From assembly GCA_002104905.1 (NCBI GenBank), contig MCFE01000631.1:1-51336 (forward strand): a DNA stretch of 51,336 nt, written 5' to 3'. Under the pieces are notes generated by a model. That model was not told the DNA's origin, searched no databases, and saw only the letters and a program-made list of their open reading frames with translations. Source of the DNA: Basidiobolus meristosporus CBS 931.73 (Eukaryota; Basidiobolomycota; Basidiobolomycetes; Basidiobolales; Basidiobolaceae). The first letter of the stretch is position 1; every line of letters begins with the position of its first letter. Both the position numbers and the translations under genes were made by a program. This document shows positions 41,886-51,336 of this stretch, in pieces.

Positions 41886-44800
41886 ATTAAGAGAGTCAGG
41901 GCTTCCAGATGGTACCTAGCTCTCTTGATTTGGTTGAGTTTTGGCCAAGTTAAGGTTTGTCTCCATTGGGGTAGCTGCCAGTTTACAGTCTTCCATTTGG
42001 AACTTCTTTAGTATATCTTGAATATACTTGGATATGCTTAGGGTGATAGTTGGGGTACTTCTGACTATGGAGAACTTAATCTTTAAGTAGTAGCTGAGTT
42101 CCCCTAGATTGGACATCTTGAACTCCTTAGATAGGCTGGATTTAGTCTCTTCCAATTTTTCTAGGTTATTGGTAGCTATAATAAGATCATCCACATGTAG
42201 GGCTAATAGAACTGTCTTTGCTCTATCTGGCTTATAATATATACTATAGTCATCATTACTCCTTTTGAAACTCAAAGATTCCAAACAAGAATTCATCTTG
42301 CAATTCCAGGCTCTTGGCAATTGTTTAAGACCATGTAGAGACTTTTTAAGCTTACAGACCAAATGGGGGTTATTGTGGTCAACAAACCCATCAGGCTGGT
42401 CCATATACACATCCTCATCAAGTTCTGCATTGAAAAATGCAGTTTTTACATCCATTTGATGAATAAAAACTTATATTTGGCTGCAATATCCAATATTAAT
42501 CTGATGGAATTAAACTTTGCTACTGGTGCAAAGGTCTCAGTATAGTCACATCCATTTGTTTGCAAGTATCCTTTAGCCACAAGTCTTGCTTTGTATCTCT
42601 CAATTATACCATCAGCCTTGTATTCTCTCTTGAAGACCCATCTGCATCCTATTGATTTTTGGTTGATTGGTAATTTGACCAAGTCCCAAGTTTGATTTTC
42701 CATCAGGGCCTGATATTCCTCAGTCATTGCAGATCTCCAAAACTTTTGTCTGAGGGCTATTTGGTGCCTCTTGTACAGTCTGGGGCTCATCAATATGGAC
42801 TGAATAGGCATAGGCTAAGTTTGTGCCCTCATTGATAGAGTAATTTGGGCTATTTCTTGTCTGATTGGATCTCCGGGCATTTGATACTAGAATGATCACT
42901 TCTGGGATATTCCTGGGCACTGATTCTGGCTGAACAATGGTTTTAGAGTCCTCTGGAGTGAAAAATTTTCACTGTTTTGCTCTGATTCAATCCTGACTAT
43001 TGGCGGACTTGAAATCAAATTTTTGTCATCATCTGATGTCATTTTTTGTGAAAATCTTGCATTTTCATCAAACAACACATCCCTAGACTTGATCAGCTAC
43101 TTTGCTTTGGTATTGTACAGTCTGTATGCCTTACTCTCATTGCAGTAACCCAAAAATATGCATTTTACACTTTTTGGCTCAAATTTTTGCCTGATTTCCA
43201 GGCAGTTTCTTGGCATATGCGGTACACCCAAATATTCTTAGATGTTCTGCACTTGGTCTGTACTCATACCATGATTCAAATGGAGTAGAATCACAAAGTA
43301 TTCTGTTATAACTCCTATTTCTGAGGTATACAGCAGTGGCAACTGATTCCACCCAAAAATTATAGATCTTATCATATCAATTATTGTTCTGTTAGCACGT
43401 TCTGCTACACCATTTTGCTGTGGGGAGTAATGTATAGTAGTCTCTTGCCTTATCCCATGAATTTTGCTGAAGTGGATGAAGAGTTTTGTGGCATATTCTC
43501 CACCATTGTCAGAGTGTATTTTCTTGATTTTTTTGCCAGTCTCTTTCTCCACCATGGCTTTAAGCTCCCTGAGCTTAGACAGAGCTTCTTCCTTTTGCTC
43601 CATGAAGTAAACCCATGTGTATCTTGTATAATCATCAATAAAACTGATTCAATACTTCATCCCACCCAAGGATAAAGTTTGCATAGGTTCACACAGATCT
43701 GAGTGAATTAAATCTAATTTTTTCTTAGTTTTGATTAACCTAGAGCTCTTAAGCAGTTGTCTGGCTTGTTTCCCATATATGCAGGCTTCACAGTGCTCCA
43801 AGCTAGCTGGGGGATCAATTTTTACTCCAGAAATTAGCTGATCTTTGATCATTTTGTGCAAATAATCAAAATTGATGTGTCCAAATCTCCTGTACCAAAT
43901 CATTGTTTTTCTTCATTGAAGTTACTTATATTGGCTTTCAGATATGATGGAATATAACTTAACTTATACAAATTCTGATCTCTGATACCCAAAGCATTGT
44001 GGGCATCCTTCTGATCAGTGATCTTGCATTCAGAAGTGTCAAAGCTGAAACTGAGTCCTTCTGCTGTGGCCTTGCTTACAGATAGTAGGTTCTTGGCTAT
44101 TTCAGGTGCATAGAGTACTTCTTTGAAGGTTAGTGTATGGCTCCCTTCACTGCTTCTTAGGTTTACGTGAATAGTTCCTTCTCCCACTGCATCAAGTGTT
44201 CTAATTTCACCCATGAAAACCTTCATAATTGGAATTTCTTCATATTGGGTAAAGAGTTCTTTTTGGTGAGTGAGGTGTTGAGATGCTCCAGAGTCAGTAC
44301 ACCACATCTAAGGATCCTTGTTTGTGGTCATATTTAGTGCAGATATGAATAGTCTATCTTCAGTTGTTGCAGCACTTCCATATTCAGGCATTTCTGCTGA
44401 CTATCTCTCTTTTTTAAACACTGGTCTGATGTGTGTCCTTTCCTTTTGCAGTAGTTGCAAAACAGGTTGCTGTTGCCTTTAAAAGGTCTTGGGTACCTCC
44501 TCGGTTGGTTAGCATTCCTTATTAAAGCATTTTCTTCTTCCTTCTTATTGGCACTTGATTTTCTTATTCTTCATCCAGGAGCCTTCCATATACGTAATTT
44601 AAGGTCAAATCTTCTGTTCTATACTCTAGGGCTGATACAAGGCCCTGAAACTTGTCTGTCAGGCTATTCAGGATGGTAACTATTGTTGTAAAATTCGTAT
44701 TTCCACCTAAATATTCACCTAACTTAGTCACTTAGATCATCACCTTCAAATCCTAGAGAATATTGACCAAATTCCTTGTCGGGATTTACTTAGAATATTT

Positions 44801-45343
44801 TCACCAAAATACCAGGTACCCAGAACATGAGAATTCTCAAGGTTGTCCAAACAGCCCCAAACTTTGCACACATGTTCTTGGAACCTTCCTTAACCTATTC
44901 TACGTGCTTGTAATGCCAAGACCAGGTAAAAGTATAAATACTACTTTCACATTCAATAAATCATTAAGTGAAAACCACATAATCTACTTGTCCTCCCAGT
45001 CACTTCCAATATCTCCAAGACTCTTACAACAACTATCACATCCTCCTCAGTAGTTGGTATGCCCACAAATTCCATTTCATCCACCAGCAGGTTAATTCTT
45101 TTAGTTAAATTTCTCATTTCTTCTCCTGGTAGCATATTTGTAGTAAGGACTTTTATCTCATATACACTTTCTTGGCAGCTGAACATGACTGGTAGGTGTC
45201 TTCTAATGCCTTCCAGGCATTCTTTGCCGTTTTTGCTCTTTAGCATTGAATTAGCAATTTGTCTTTAACATCAAGGCAAATGCAGTTAAAGGCACTTTAA
45301 TCTTTCATTTGGTACTTTAAGGCTTCCACTCCCTTGTTTTTAG
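41886..45343 (-). pseudogene. copia C copy C1: truncated gag-pol, minus strand
   Basis: Reading from 45343 down: gag (45340-45037 and, after the solo LTR, 44678-44400, including a degraded CCHC knuckle); protease WCTDSGASQH at 44307-43900; GAG-pre-integrase (WYRRFGHINFDYL) at 43903-43649; integrase at 43603-43238 with IHSDNGGEY and QQNGVAERAN; linker at 43078-42811; RT at 42811-41916 with the active site read as HVDD. RNase H and the 3' LTR are missing; it abuts gypsy G at 41885. An in-frame TAG at 43097-43099 is shared with C2. Its 5' end is cut by C2 at 45344. Confidence 0.88.
44684..45031 (+). repeat. Solo LTR of copia C family inserted in C1 gag
   Basis: 348 bp, tgttgtaaaattcg...ctcttacaaca, flanked by perfect 5-bp duplication ACTAT (44679-44683, 45032-45036). 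Opposite orientation to C1. The uninterrupted site is in C3 gag near 49830 (gatagttaccatcc, opposite strand). TATA (tataaata) and AATAAA are present. Confidence 0.92.
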
Positions 45344-45692
45344 TGCTGTAAGAGTCTTGGAGATATTGGAAGTGATTGGGAGAACAAGTAGATTATGAGG
45401 TTTTCACTTAATGATTTATTGAATGTAAAAGTAGTATTTATACTTTTACATGGTCTTGGCATTACAAACATGTAGAATAGGTTAAGAAAGGTCCCAAGAA
45501 CATGTGTGCAAAGCCTAGGGCTATTTGGACAACTTTGAGAATTTTCATGTTCTGGGTACCTGGTATGTTGGTGAAAATATTCTAAGTGAATCCCAACAAG
45601 GAATTTGGTCAGTATTCTCTAGGATTTGAGGGTAATGATCTAAGTGACTAAGTTACGTGAATATTTAGGTGGAATTACAAACTTTTACAATA
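45344..45692 (-). repeat. 3' LTR of copia C2
   Basis: Reverse complement of the C3 LTR: plus-strand tgctgtaagagtcttgg ... acttttacaata. The C2 polypurine tract (minus strand, actgagtgggag) lies directly before it at 45693-45705. TATA and AATAAA are recognisable in reverse. Confidence 0.9.
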
Positions 45693-45703
45693 CTCCCACT
45701 CAG

Positions 45704-46981
45704 TTAAATGTTCATACTGACTAGTCCTAATTTTGACCTAAGATATTCAAACTTGTCTCTAGCTAATGGTTTGGTAAATATGTCTGCAATCATTTCATCT
45801 GTAGGACAGTAAACTAAGCTAACTAAGTTATTCTCTATAGCTTCACATATGAAATGATGTCTAATATCTATGTGCTTGGTTCTAGCATGAAAAATTGGAT
45901 TTCTACCTAATTGTATACATCCTTGATTATCTTGAAATAGAGTAATAGGCGTTTTTTGAAATAGGCCTAAATCTGTAAAAAGTTTCTTTAACCACATTGC
46001 TTCTTTTGTAGCTTCACAGGCTGCCATATACTCTGCCTCTGTGGTAGAAAGTGCTATGGTTGGTTGCTTTCTTGAATTCCATGAAATTGCTCCTTTACAG
46101 TAGAGAAAGGTGTATCCTGTGGTGGATCTTCTTTCTTCCAAGTTTTGTCCCCAATCAGCATCAGAGTACCCCACAAGATCCTGTTCTGAGTCCTTATAGG
46201 TGTATCTTAAGCAGATATCAGCAGTTCCTTTTAGGTATCTAAAAATCCACTTAACTGCTGTAATATGATCAGATCCATAGTTCTGATTATGTTGGCTGAC
46301 AACTCCCACTGAATATGAGATATCTGGACGTGTTCCAAGCATGATATACATCAGACTGCCGACCATAGATTGATAAGGGAAGTCAGGGCTTTCAGATGGC
46401 ACCAAGCTTTCTTGATTTGGTTGAGTTTTGACCAAGTTAAGGTTTGTCTCCATTGGGGTAGCTGCCGGTTTACAGTCTCCCATTTGGTACTTCTTTAGTA
46501 TATCTTGAACATACTTGGATTGGCTTAGGATGATAGTGTGGGTACTTCTGTCTATGGAGAACTTAATCCCTAAGTAGTAGCTGAGTTCTCCTAGACTGGA
46601 TATCTTGAACTCCTTAGATAGGCTGGATTTAGTTTCTTCCAATGTTTCTAGGTTATTGGTGGCTATAATAAGATCATCCACATATAGAGCTAATAGAACT
46701 GGATTTGCTCTATCTGGCTTATAATATATACTATAGTCAGCATTACTCCTTCTGAAACTCAAAGATTCCAAATAAGAATCTATCTTGCAATTCCAGGCTC
46801 TTGGTGATTGTTTGAGACCATATAATGACTTTTTAAGCTTGCAGACCAAATGGGGGTTATTGTGGTCAACAAACCCATCAGGCTGGTCCATATACACGTC
46901 CTCATCAAGTTCTCCATTCAAAAATGCAGTTTTTACATCCATTTGATGAATAAAAAACTTATATTTGGCTGCAATAGCCAA
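45704..46981 (-). CDS. copia C2 reverse transcriptase-RNase H ORF (partial)
   Basis: 425 codons open, read from 46981 to the natural stop at 45704. RT motifs: HQMDVKTAFLNGELDED, KQSPRAWNCK, and the intact active site YVDD (46673-46684). RNase H motifs: GYSDADWG, RSTTGY, ALSTTEAEYMAACEATKEA, QDNQGCI, ARTKHIDIRHHF. Length and content equal the C-terminal third of a copia polyprotein. It is the best preserved RT in the copia C family here. The upstream frame is shifted at about 46985, where C2 and C1 differ by a short indel, so this is not an independent gene. Confidence 0.9.
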   Translation of the reverse strand: MAIAAKYKFFIHQMDVKTAFLNGELDEDVYMDQPDGFVDHNNPHLVCKLKKSLYGLKQSPRAWNCKIDSYLESLSFRRSNADYSIYYKPDRANPVLLALYVDDLIIATNNLETLEETKSSLSKEFKISSLGELSYYLGIKFSIDRSTHTIILSQSKYVQDILKKYQMGDCKPAATPMETNLNLVKTQPNQESLVPSESPDFPYQSMVGSLMYIMLGTRPDISYSVGVVSQHNQNYGSDHITAVKWIFRYLKGTADICLRYTYKDSEQDLVGYSDADWGQNLEERRSTTGYTFLYCKGAISWNSRKQPTIALSTTEAEYMAACEATKEAMWLKKLFTDLGLFQKTPITLFQDNQGCIQLGRNPIFHARTKHIDIRHHFICEAIENNLVSLVYCPTDEMIADIFTKPLARDKFEYLRSKLGLVSMNI

Positions 46982-47566
46982 TATTAATCTGATGGAATTA
47001 AACTGGCTACTGGTGCAAAGGTCTCAGTATAGTCAAGTCCTTTTGTTTGAGAGTATCCTTTGGCTACAAGTCTTGCTTTGTATCTTTCAATTGTACCATC
47101 AGCCTTGTATTTTGTCTTGAAGACCTTTTTGGTTGATTGGTAATTTGACTAAGTCCCAAGTTTGATTTTCCATCAGGGCCTGGTATTCCTCAGTCATTGC
47201 AGATCTCCAAAACTTTGTCTGAGGGCTATTTAAGGCCTCTTTTACAGTCTGGGGCTCATCAATATGGACTGAATAGGCATAGGCTAAGTTTGTACCCTCA
47301 TCGATATAGTAATTTAGGCTATTTCTTGTCCAATTGGATCTCCGGGCATTTGATACTGGAATGATCACTTCTGGGATATTCCTGGGCACTGATTCTGGCT
47401 GAACCACGGTTGTAGAGTTCTCTGGAGTGAAAAAATTTTCATTGTTTTGCTCTGATTCAATCCTGACAATTGGTGGACTTGAGATCAAATTTTTGTCATC
47501 ATCTGATGTCATTTTTTGTGAAAATTTTGAATTTTCATCAAACAACACATCCCTGGACTTGATCAG
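46982..47566 (-). pseudogene. copia C2 linker and RT N-terminus
   Basis: Minus-strand 47548-47099 contains the integrase-RT linker (VSNARRSNWTRNSLNYYID) and the RT start ([25 protein letters not shown]). A deletion relative to C1 near 47125 removes the 'IGCRWVFK' block and shifts the frame. Upstream, the in-frame TAG at 47567-47569 separates this from the integrase ORF. Confidence 0.85.
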
Positions 47567-48187
47567 CTACTTTGCTTTGGTATTGTAGAGTCTGTATGCC
47601 TTACTCTTATTGCAGTAGCCCAAAAATATGCATTTTACACTTTTAGGCTCAAATTCTGACTGATTTCCGGCCAGTTTTTTGGCATATGCTGTACACCCAA
47701 ATATTCTTAGATGTTCTGCACTTGGTCTGTATCCATACCATGCTTCAAATGGAGTAGAATCACAAAGTATTCTGTTATAACTCCTATTTTTAAGATATAC
47801 AGCAGTGGCAACTGATTCCGCCCAAAAATCATAGGATAATTTTTGATCATGGATCATAGATCTTGCCATATCAATTATTGATCTGTTAGCTTGTTCTGCT
47901 ACTCCATTTTGTTGTGGGGAGTAAGGTACAGTAGTCTCTTGCTTTATCCCATGAATTTTGCTGAAGTGGATGAAGAGTTTTGAGGTATATTCTCCACCAT
48001 TGTCAGAGCATATTTTCTTGATTTTTTCACCAGTTTCTCTCTCAACCATAGCTTTAAACTCCCTGAGCTTAGACAGAGCTTCTTCCTTTCTCTCCATGAA
48101 GTAAACCCATGTGTATCTTGTATAATCATCAATAAAAGTGATTAAATACTTCATCCCGCCTAGGGATAAATTTGCATAGGTCCACAC
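47567..48187 (-). pseudogene. copia C2 integrase core
   Basis: 206 codons with FIDDYTRYTWVYFMERKEEALSKL, then ICSDNGGEYTSKLF (second Asp), QQNGVAEQANRSIIDMARSMIHD (Glu), WAESVATAVYLKNRS and FGCTAYAKKLAGNQSEFEPKSVKCIFLGYCNKSKAYRLYN. It ends in TAG just before 'LIKSRDVLFDE', the same stop position as in C1. A 1-nt deletion in an A-run near 48172 puts it out of frame with the upstream protease part. Confidence 0.88.
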
Positions 48188-48999
48188 AGATCTGAGTGAA
48201 TTAGATCTAATTTTTTCTTAGTTTTGATTGACCCAGAGCTCTTGAACAATTGTCTGGTTTGTTTCCCATATATGCAGGCTTCACAGTGCTCCAAATTAGC
48301 TGGGGGATCAATTTTCACTCCAGATATTAGCTGATCTTTGATCATTTTGTGCAAATAATCAAAATTGATGTGTCCAAATCTCCTGTGCCAAAGCATTGGT
48401 GTTTCTTCATTTAAGTTACTTATATTGGCTTCCAAATATGATGGAATATAATTCAACTTGTTTAGATTCTGATCTCTGATGCCCAAAGCAATATGGGCAC
48501 CATTTTGATCAGTGATCCTGCATCCAGAATTGTCAAAACTGAAACTGAGTCCTTCTGCTGTGGCCTTGCTTACAGAGAGTAGGTTCTTGGCTATTTCTGG
48601 TACATAGAGTACTTCATTAAAGGTCAGTGTATGGCTTCCTTCACTGCTTCTAAGGTTTACTTGGATAGTTCCTTCTCCCACTGCATCAAGTGTTCTATTG
48701 TCACCCATGAAAACCTTCTTAATTGGAATTTCTTGATATTGGGTAAAAAGTTCTTTTTGGTGTGTAAAGTGTTGAGAAGCTCCAGAGTCAATATACCACG
48801 TCTGAGAATCCTTGTTTGTGGTCATATTTAGTGCAGATATGAATAGTCTATCTTCAGTTGTTGCAGCATTTCCATATTCAGGCTTCTTTTGCTGATTATC
48901 TTTCTTTTTGAGACACCGGTCTGATGTGTGTCCTTTCCTTTTGCAGTAGTTAAAAAACAGGTTGCTGTTGCCTTTGTAGGGTCTTGGGTACCTTCTTTG
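48160..48999 (-). pseudogene. copia C2 protease, GAG-pre-integrase and gag tail
   Basis: 48825-48160 is 221 codons: WYIDSGASQHF (aspartic protease), FMGDNRTLDAVGEGT, VPEIAKNLLSVSKATAEGLSFSF, then WHRRFGHINFDYL ... CEACIYGKQ (zinc motif) and LIHSDLCGPM (first integrase Asp). 48826-48999 continues upstream into the gag zinc knuckle region (DRCLKKKDNQQ-like), whose first Cys codons are altered, up to the C3 insertion point. Confidence 0.87.
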
Positions 49000-49348
49000 T
49001 GTTGTAAAAATTCGTATTTCTACCTAAATATTCACCTAACTTAGTTACTTAGATCATTACCTTCAAATCCTAGAAAATACTGACCAAATTCCTTGTCGGG
49101 ATTTACTTAGAATATTTTCACCAAAATACCAGGTACCCAGAACATGAAAATTCTCAAAGTTGTCCAAACAGCCCCAAACTTTGCACACATGTTCTTGGGA
49201 CCTTCCTTAACCTATTCTACGTGTTTGTAATGCCAAGACCAGGTAAAAGTATAAATACCACTTTTACATTCAATAAATCATTAAGTGAAAACCACATAAT
49301 CTACTTGTTCTCCCAATCACTTCCAATATCTCTAAGACTCTTACAACA
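49000..49348 (+). repeat. 5' LTR of copia C3
   Basis: 349 bp, TGTTGTAAAAATTCG...CTCTTACAACA, with TATAAATA at 49250-49257 and AATAAA at 49272-49277. The same LTR is seen at 9750-10096, 44684-45031 and 45344-45692. Confidence 0.95.
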
Positions 49349-49361
49349 GGTTATGAGCCCC
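49349..49361 (+). other. Primer-binding site of copia C3 (half-tRNA initiator Met type)
   Basis: GGTTATGAGCCCC directly after the LTR, identical to the site of copia A (5119) and copia D (12220). Confidence 0.75.
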
Positions 49362-49379
49362 GAGCTGTCACTCTCTGCA

Positions 49380-50180
49380 ATGTCTACTACTGCTATTACT
49401 GGAATTTTTCCCTCTGCTGAAAAGTTGGATGGATCTAACTACCCAGTGTGGAAGGTGAAGATGAAGATGCTGCTGCAAGAAAGAGGCCTTTGGGATATTG
49501 TCATGGGAGAAGAATGCCCTCCTAAAAACGTGGGAGAGGAAGCCTTAAAGTACCAGAAGAAAGAACAAAGTGCCTTTAACTGCATTTGCCTTAATGTCAA
49601 GGACAAGTTGCTAATTCAATGCTCAAGAGCAAAAACGGCAAAGAATGCCTGGAAAGCATTGGAAGACACATACCAGTCATGTTCAGCTGCCAAGAAAATG
49701 TATCTGAGACAAAAATTCTTTACTACAAAGATGCTGCCAGGAGAAGAAATGAAAAATCTAATTAACAGAATTACCCTGCTGGTAGATGAGATGGAATCTG
49801 TGGGCGTACCAACTACTGATGAGGATGTGATAGTTACCATCCTGAATAGCCTGACAGACAAGTTTCAGGGCCTTGTATCAGCCCTAGAGTCCAGAACTGA
49901 AGATTTGACCTTAAATTACGTATATGGAAGGCTCCTGGATGAAGAATTAAGAAAATCAAGCGCAAATAAGAAGGAAGAAGAAAATGCTTTAATAAGCAAT
50001 GATAACCAACAAAGGAGGTACCCAAGACCCTACAAAGGCAACAGCAACCTATTTTGCAACTACTGCAAAAGGAAAGGACACACATCAGACCGGTGTTCAA
50101 AAAGAGAGATTATCAGCAAAAGAAGCCTGAATATGGAAATGCTGCAACAACTGAAGATAGACTATTCATATCTGCACTAA
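49380..50180 (+). pseudogene. copia C3 Gag, frameshifted at the end
   Basis: ATG at 49380 (MSTTAITGIFPSAEKLDGSNY) is chosen because it follows the PBS by about 20 bp and aligns with the gag start of copia A; an upstream ATG at 49221 lies within the LTR. Gag UBN2-like domain: VWKVKMKMLLQERGLWDIV ... LRQKFF ... LTLNYVYGRLLDEELRK. Zinc knuckle CNYCKRKGHTSDRC at residues 226-239. Immediately after, one C is missing relative to C2 (tgttcaaaa versus tgtctcaaa, about 50096), so the frame ends at 50180 instead of fusing to the protease. Confidence 0.9.
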
Positions 50181-50182
50181 AT

Positions 50183-51336
50183 ATGACCACAAACAAGGAT
50201 TCTCAGACGTGGTATATTGACTCTGGAGCTTCTCAACACTTTACACACCAAAAAGAACTTTTTACCCAATATCAAGAAATTCCAATTAAGAAGGTTTTCA
50301 TGGGTGACAATAGAACACTTGATGCAGTGGGAGAAGGAACTATCCAAGTAAACCTTAGTAGCAGTGAAGGAAGCCATACACTGACCTTTAAAGAAGTACT
50401 CTATGTACCAGAAATAGCCAAGAACCTACTCTCTGTAAGCAAGGCCACAGCAGAAGGACTCAGTTTCAGTTTTGACAATTCTGGATGCAGGATCACTGAT
50501 CAAAATGGTGCCCATATTGCTTCGGGCATCAGAGATCAGAATCTATACAAGTTGAATTATATTCCATCATATCTGGAAGCCAATATAAGTAACTTAAATG
50601 AAGAAACACCAATGCTTTGGCACAGGAGATTTGGACACATCAATTTTGATTATTTGCGTAAAATGATCAAAGATCAGCTAATTTCTGGAGTGAAAATTGA
50701 TCCCCCAGCTAATTTGGAGCACTGTGAAGCCTGCATATATGGGAAACAAGCCAGACAACCGTTCAAGAGCTCTGGGTTAATCAAAACTAAGAAAAAATTA
50801 GATCTAATTCACTCAGATCTGTGTGGACCTATGCAAAATTTATCCTTAGGCGGGATGAAGTATTTAATCACTTTTATTGATGATTATACAAGATACACAT
50901 GGGTCTACTTCATGGAGAGAAAGGAAGAAGCTCTGTCTAAGCTCAGGGAGTTTAAAGCCATGGTGGAGAGAGAAACTGGTGAAAAAATCAAGAAAATACG
51001 CTCTGACAATGGTGGAGAATATACCTCAAAACTCTTCATCCACTTCTGCAAAATTCATGGGATAAAGCAAGAGACTACTGTACCATACTCCCCACAGCAA
51101 AATGGAGTAGCAGAACAAGCTAACAGATCAATAATTGATATGGCAAGATCTATGATCCATGATCAAAAATTATCCTATGATTTTTGGGCGGAATCAGTTG
51201 CCACTGCTGTATATCTTAAAAATAGGAGTTATAACAGAATACTTTGTGATTCTACTCCATTTGAAGCATGGTATGGATACAGACCAAGTGCAGAACATCT
51301 AAGAATATTTGGGTGTACAGCATATGCCAAAAAACT
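50183..51336 (+). CDS. copia C3 protease-integrase, open to window edge
   Basis: Open for 384 codons with no stop. MTTNKDSQTWYIDSGASQHF (protease Asp), GDNRTLDAVGEGT, LYVPEIAKNLLSVSKAT, then the GAG-pre-integrase zinc motif (WHRRFGHINF ... CEACIYGKQ). The integrase core has Asp at 50816-50818 (HSDLCGP), Asp at 51005-51007 (RSDNGGEY) and Glu at 51113-51115 (VAEQANR), spacing D-X62-D-X35-E, so the triad is intact. It ends at FGCTAYAKK at the edge. The ATG at 50183 is only the first Met; the natural product would be a fusion with gag. RT and RNase H are beyond the window. Confidence 0.9.
   Translation, partial: MTTNKDSQTWYIDSGASQHFTHQKELFTQYQEIPIKKVFMGDNRTLDAVGEGTIQVNLSSSEGSHTLTFKEVLYVPEIAKNLLSVSKATAEGLSFSFDNSGCRITDQNGAHIASGIRDQNLYKLNYIPSYLEANISNLNEETPMLWHRRFGHINFDYLRKMIKDQLISGVKIDPPANLEHCEACIYGKQARQPFKSSGLIKTKKKLDLIHSDLCGPMQNLSLGGMKYLITFIDDYTRYTWVYFMERKEEALSKLREFKAMVERETGEKIKKIRSDNGGEYTSKLFIHFCKIHGIKQETTVPYSPQQNGVAEQANRSIIDMARSMIHDQKLSYDFWAESVATAVYLKNRSYNRILCDSTPFEAWYGYRPSAEHLRIFGCTAYAKK

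Larger units (their letters stand above)
45344..48999 (-). mobile_element. copia C copy C2, inserted in C1 and split by C3
   Basis: 3' LTR at 45344-45692, then RNase H to gag read leftwards. It stops within gag at 48999, where C3 begins; the rest of C2 (gag start, PBS, 5' LTR) should lie beyond C3, outside the window. The junction at 45343/45344 lies in C1 gag, so C2 inserted into C1. Confidence 0.85.
49000..51336 (+). mobile_element. copia C copy C3, 5' LTR to integrase (runs off window)
   Basis: Plus-strand element inserted in C2 gag, head to head with it. LTR 49000-49348, half-tRNA PBS at 49349, gag from 49380, then protease and integrase open to the window edge. It is the best preserved copia C copy and the reference for identifying the decayed ones. 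The 3' half, 3' LTR and right target duplication are outside the window; the left flank is ttctttg. Confidence 0.93.

Noticed and set aside
44763-45053. A 96-codon plus-strand ORF as a separate gene.
   Set aside because: It is LTR sequence of the copia C family (solo LTR 44684-45031), repeated in other LTR copies.
49221-49379. Extending C3 gag upstream to the ATG at 49221.
   Set aside because: That stretch lies in the LTR and primer-binding site; the ATG at 49380 fits the family gag start.
1-51336. CRISPR arrays, tRNA, rRNA genes or bacterial operon signals.
   Set aside because: No regularly spaced direct repeats with unique spacers and no tRNA-like cloverleaf were seen; all content is eukaryotic transposable elements.

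Overview
This window is a dense, nested cluster of transposable elements from a eukaryote, most likely a filamentous fungus and probably a basidiomycete. No host gene, tRNA, rRNA or CRISPR array is supported. The fungal placement is an inference from three element types: a transposase of the Plavaka/tnp2-like kind typical of Basidiomycota, a very divergent Ty3/gypsy lineage whose reverse transcriptase and integrase motifs resemble elements common in Agaricomycetes, and a DDE_4 Harbinger-like transposase. The DNA is AT-rich and poor in CpG. At least one pair of LTR copies shows CpG-to-TpG/CpA decay directly, which points to cytosine methylation or a RIP-like process.

Layout. 1-2327: degenerate minus-strand Plavaka-like transposase (copy P1), split by a 702-bp hairpin element. 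2328-4529: complete Harbinger-like element H1. 4750-9434: young full-length Ty1/copia element (copia A, LTRs differing at about 2 of 369 positions). 9750-20501: an old copia C copy, split by a gypsy solo LTR, by a MITE, and by an old full-length copia D (11872-20311). Copia D itself contains a full-length Ty3/gypsy element (gypsy A, 13595-18526) and a second MITE. 20502-23077: second Harbinger copy H2, split by a hairpin element that in turn contains a solo LTR. 23736-25948: Plavaka copy P2, split by a solo LTR of gypsy E. 25949-26748: fragment of another gypsy. 26749-29799: 3'-truncated gypsy B, same family as A. 29800-30847: Plavaka copy P3 with a MITE. 30848-39972: old gypsy E element with about 1.2-kb LTRs, carrying a MITE and a 2.1-kb TIR element. 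40243-41885: gypsy A/B-family fragment. 41886-51336: copia C copies C1 and C2 on the minus strand and C3 on the plus strand, nested in one another; C3 runs off the window.

The most distinctive system is a DNA-transposon family with termini AGACTTGTTC...GAACAAGTCT and 3-bp target duplications that nearly all fit A-N-T. It includes the Harbinger-like H1, four 210-211-bp MITEs, two hairpin elements and a 2.1-kb element. The MITEs carry eight TGGCAC-like motifs at an exact 10-bp period, i.e. on one face of the helix, and H1 has a shorter version of the same arrangement. Several insertions can be checked inside the window against related copies that lack the insertion.

The retroelements divide by priming. 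The copia families have a primer-binding site matching the anticodon region of initiator tRNA-Met (half-tRNA priming). Gypsy A/B have a conventional TGG-starting site complementary to a tRNA 3' CCA end. No retroelement seen completely in the window has an intact polyprotein, although several keep complete catalytic triads.
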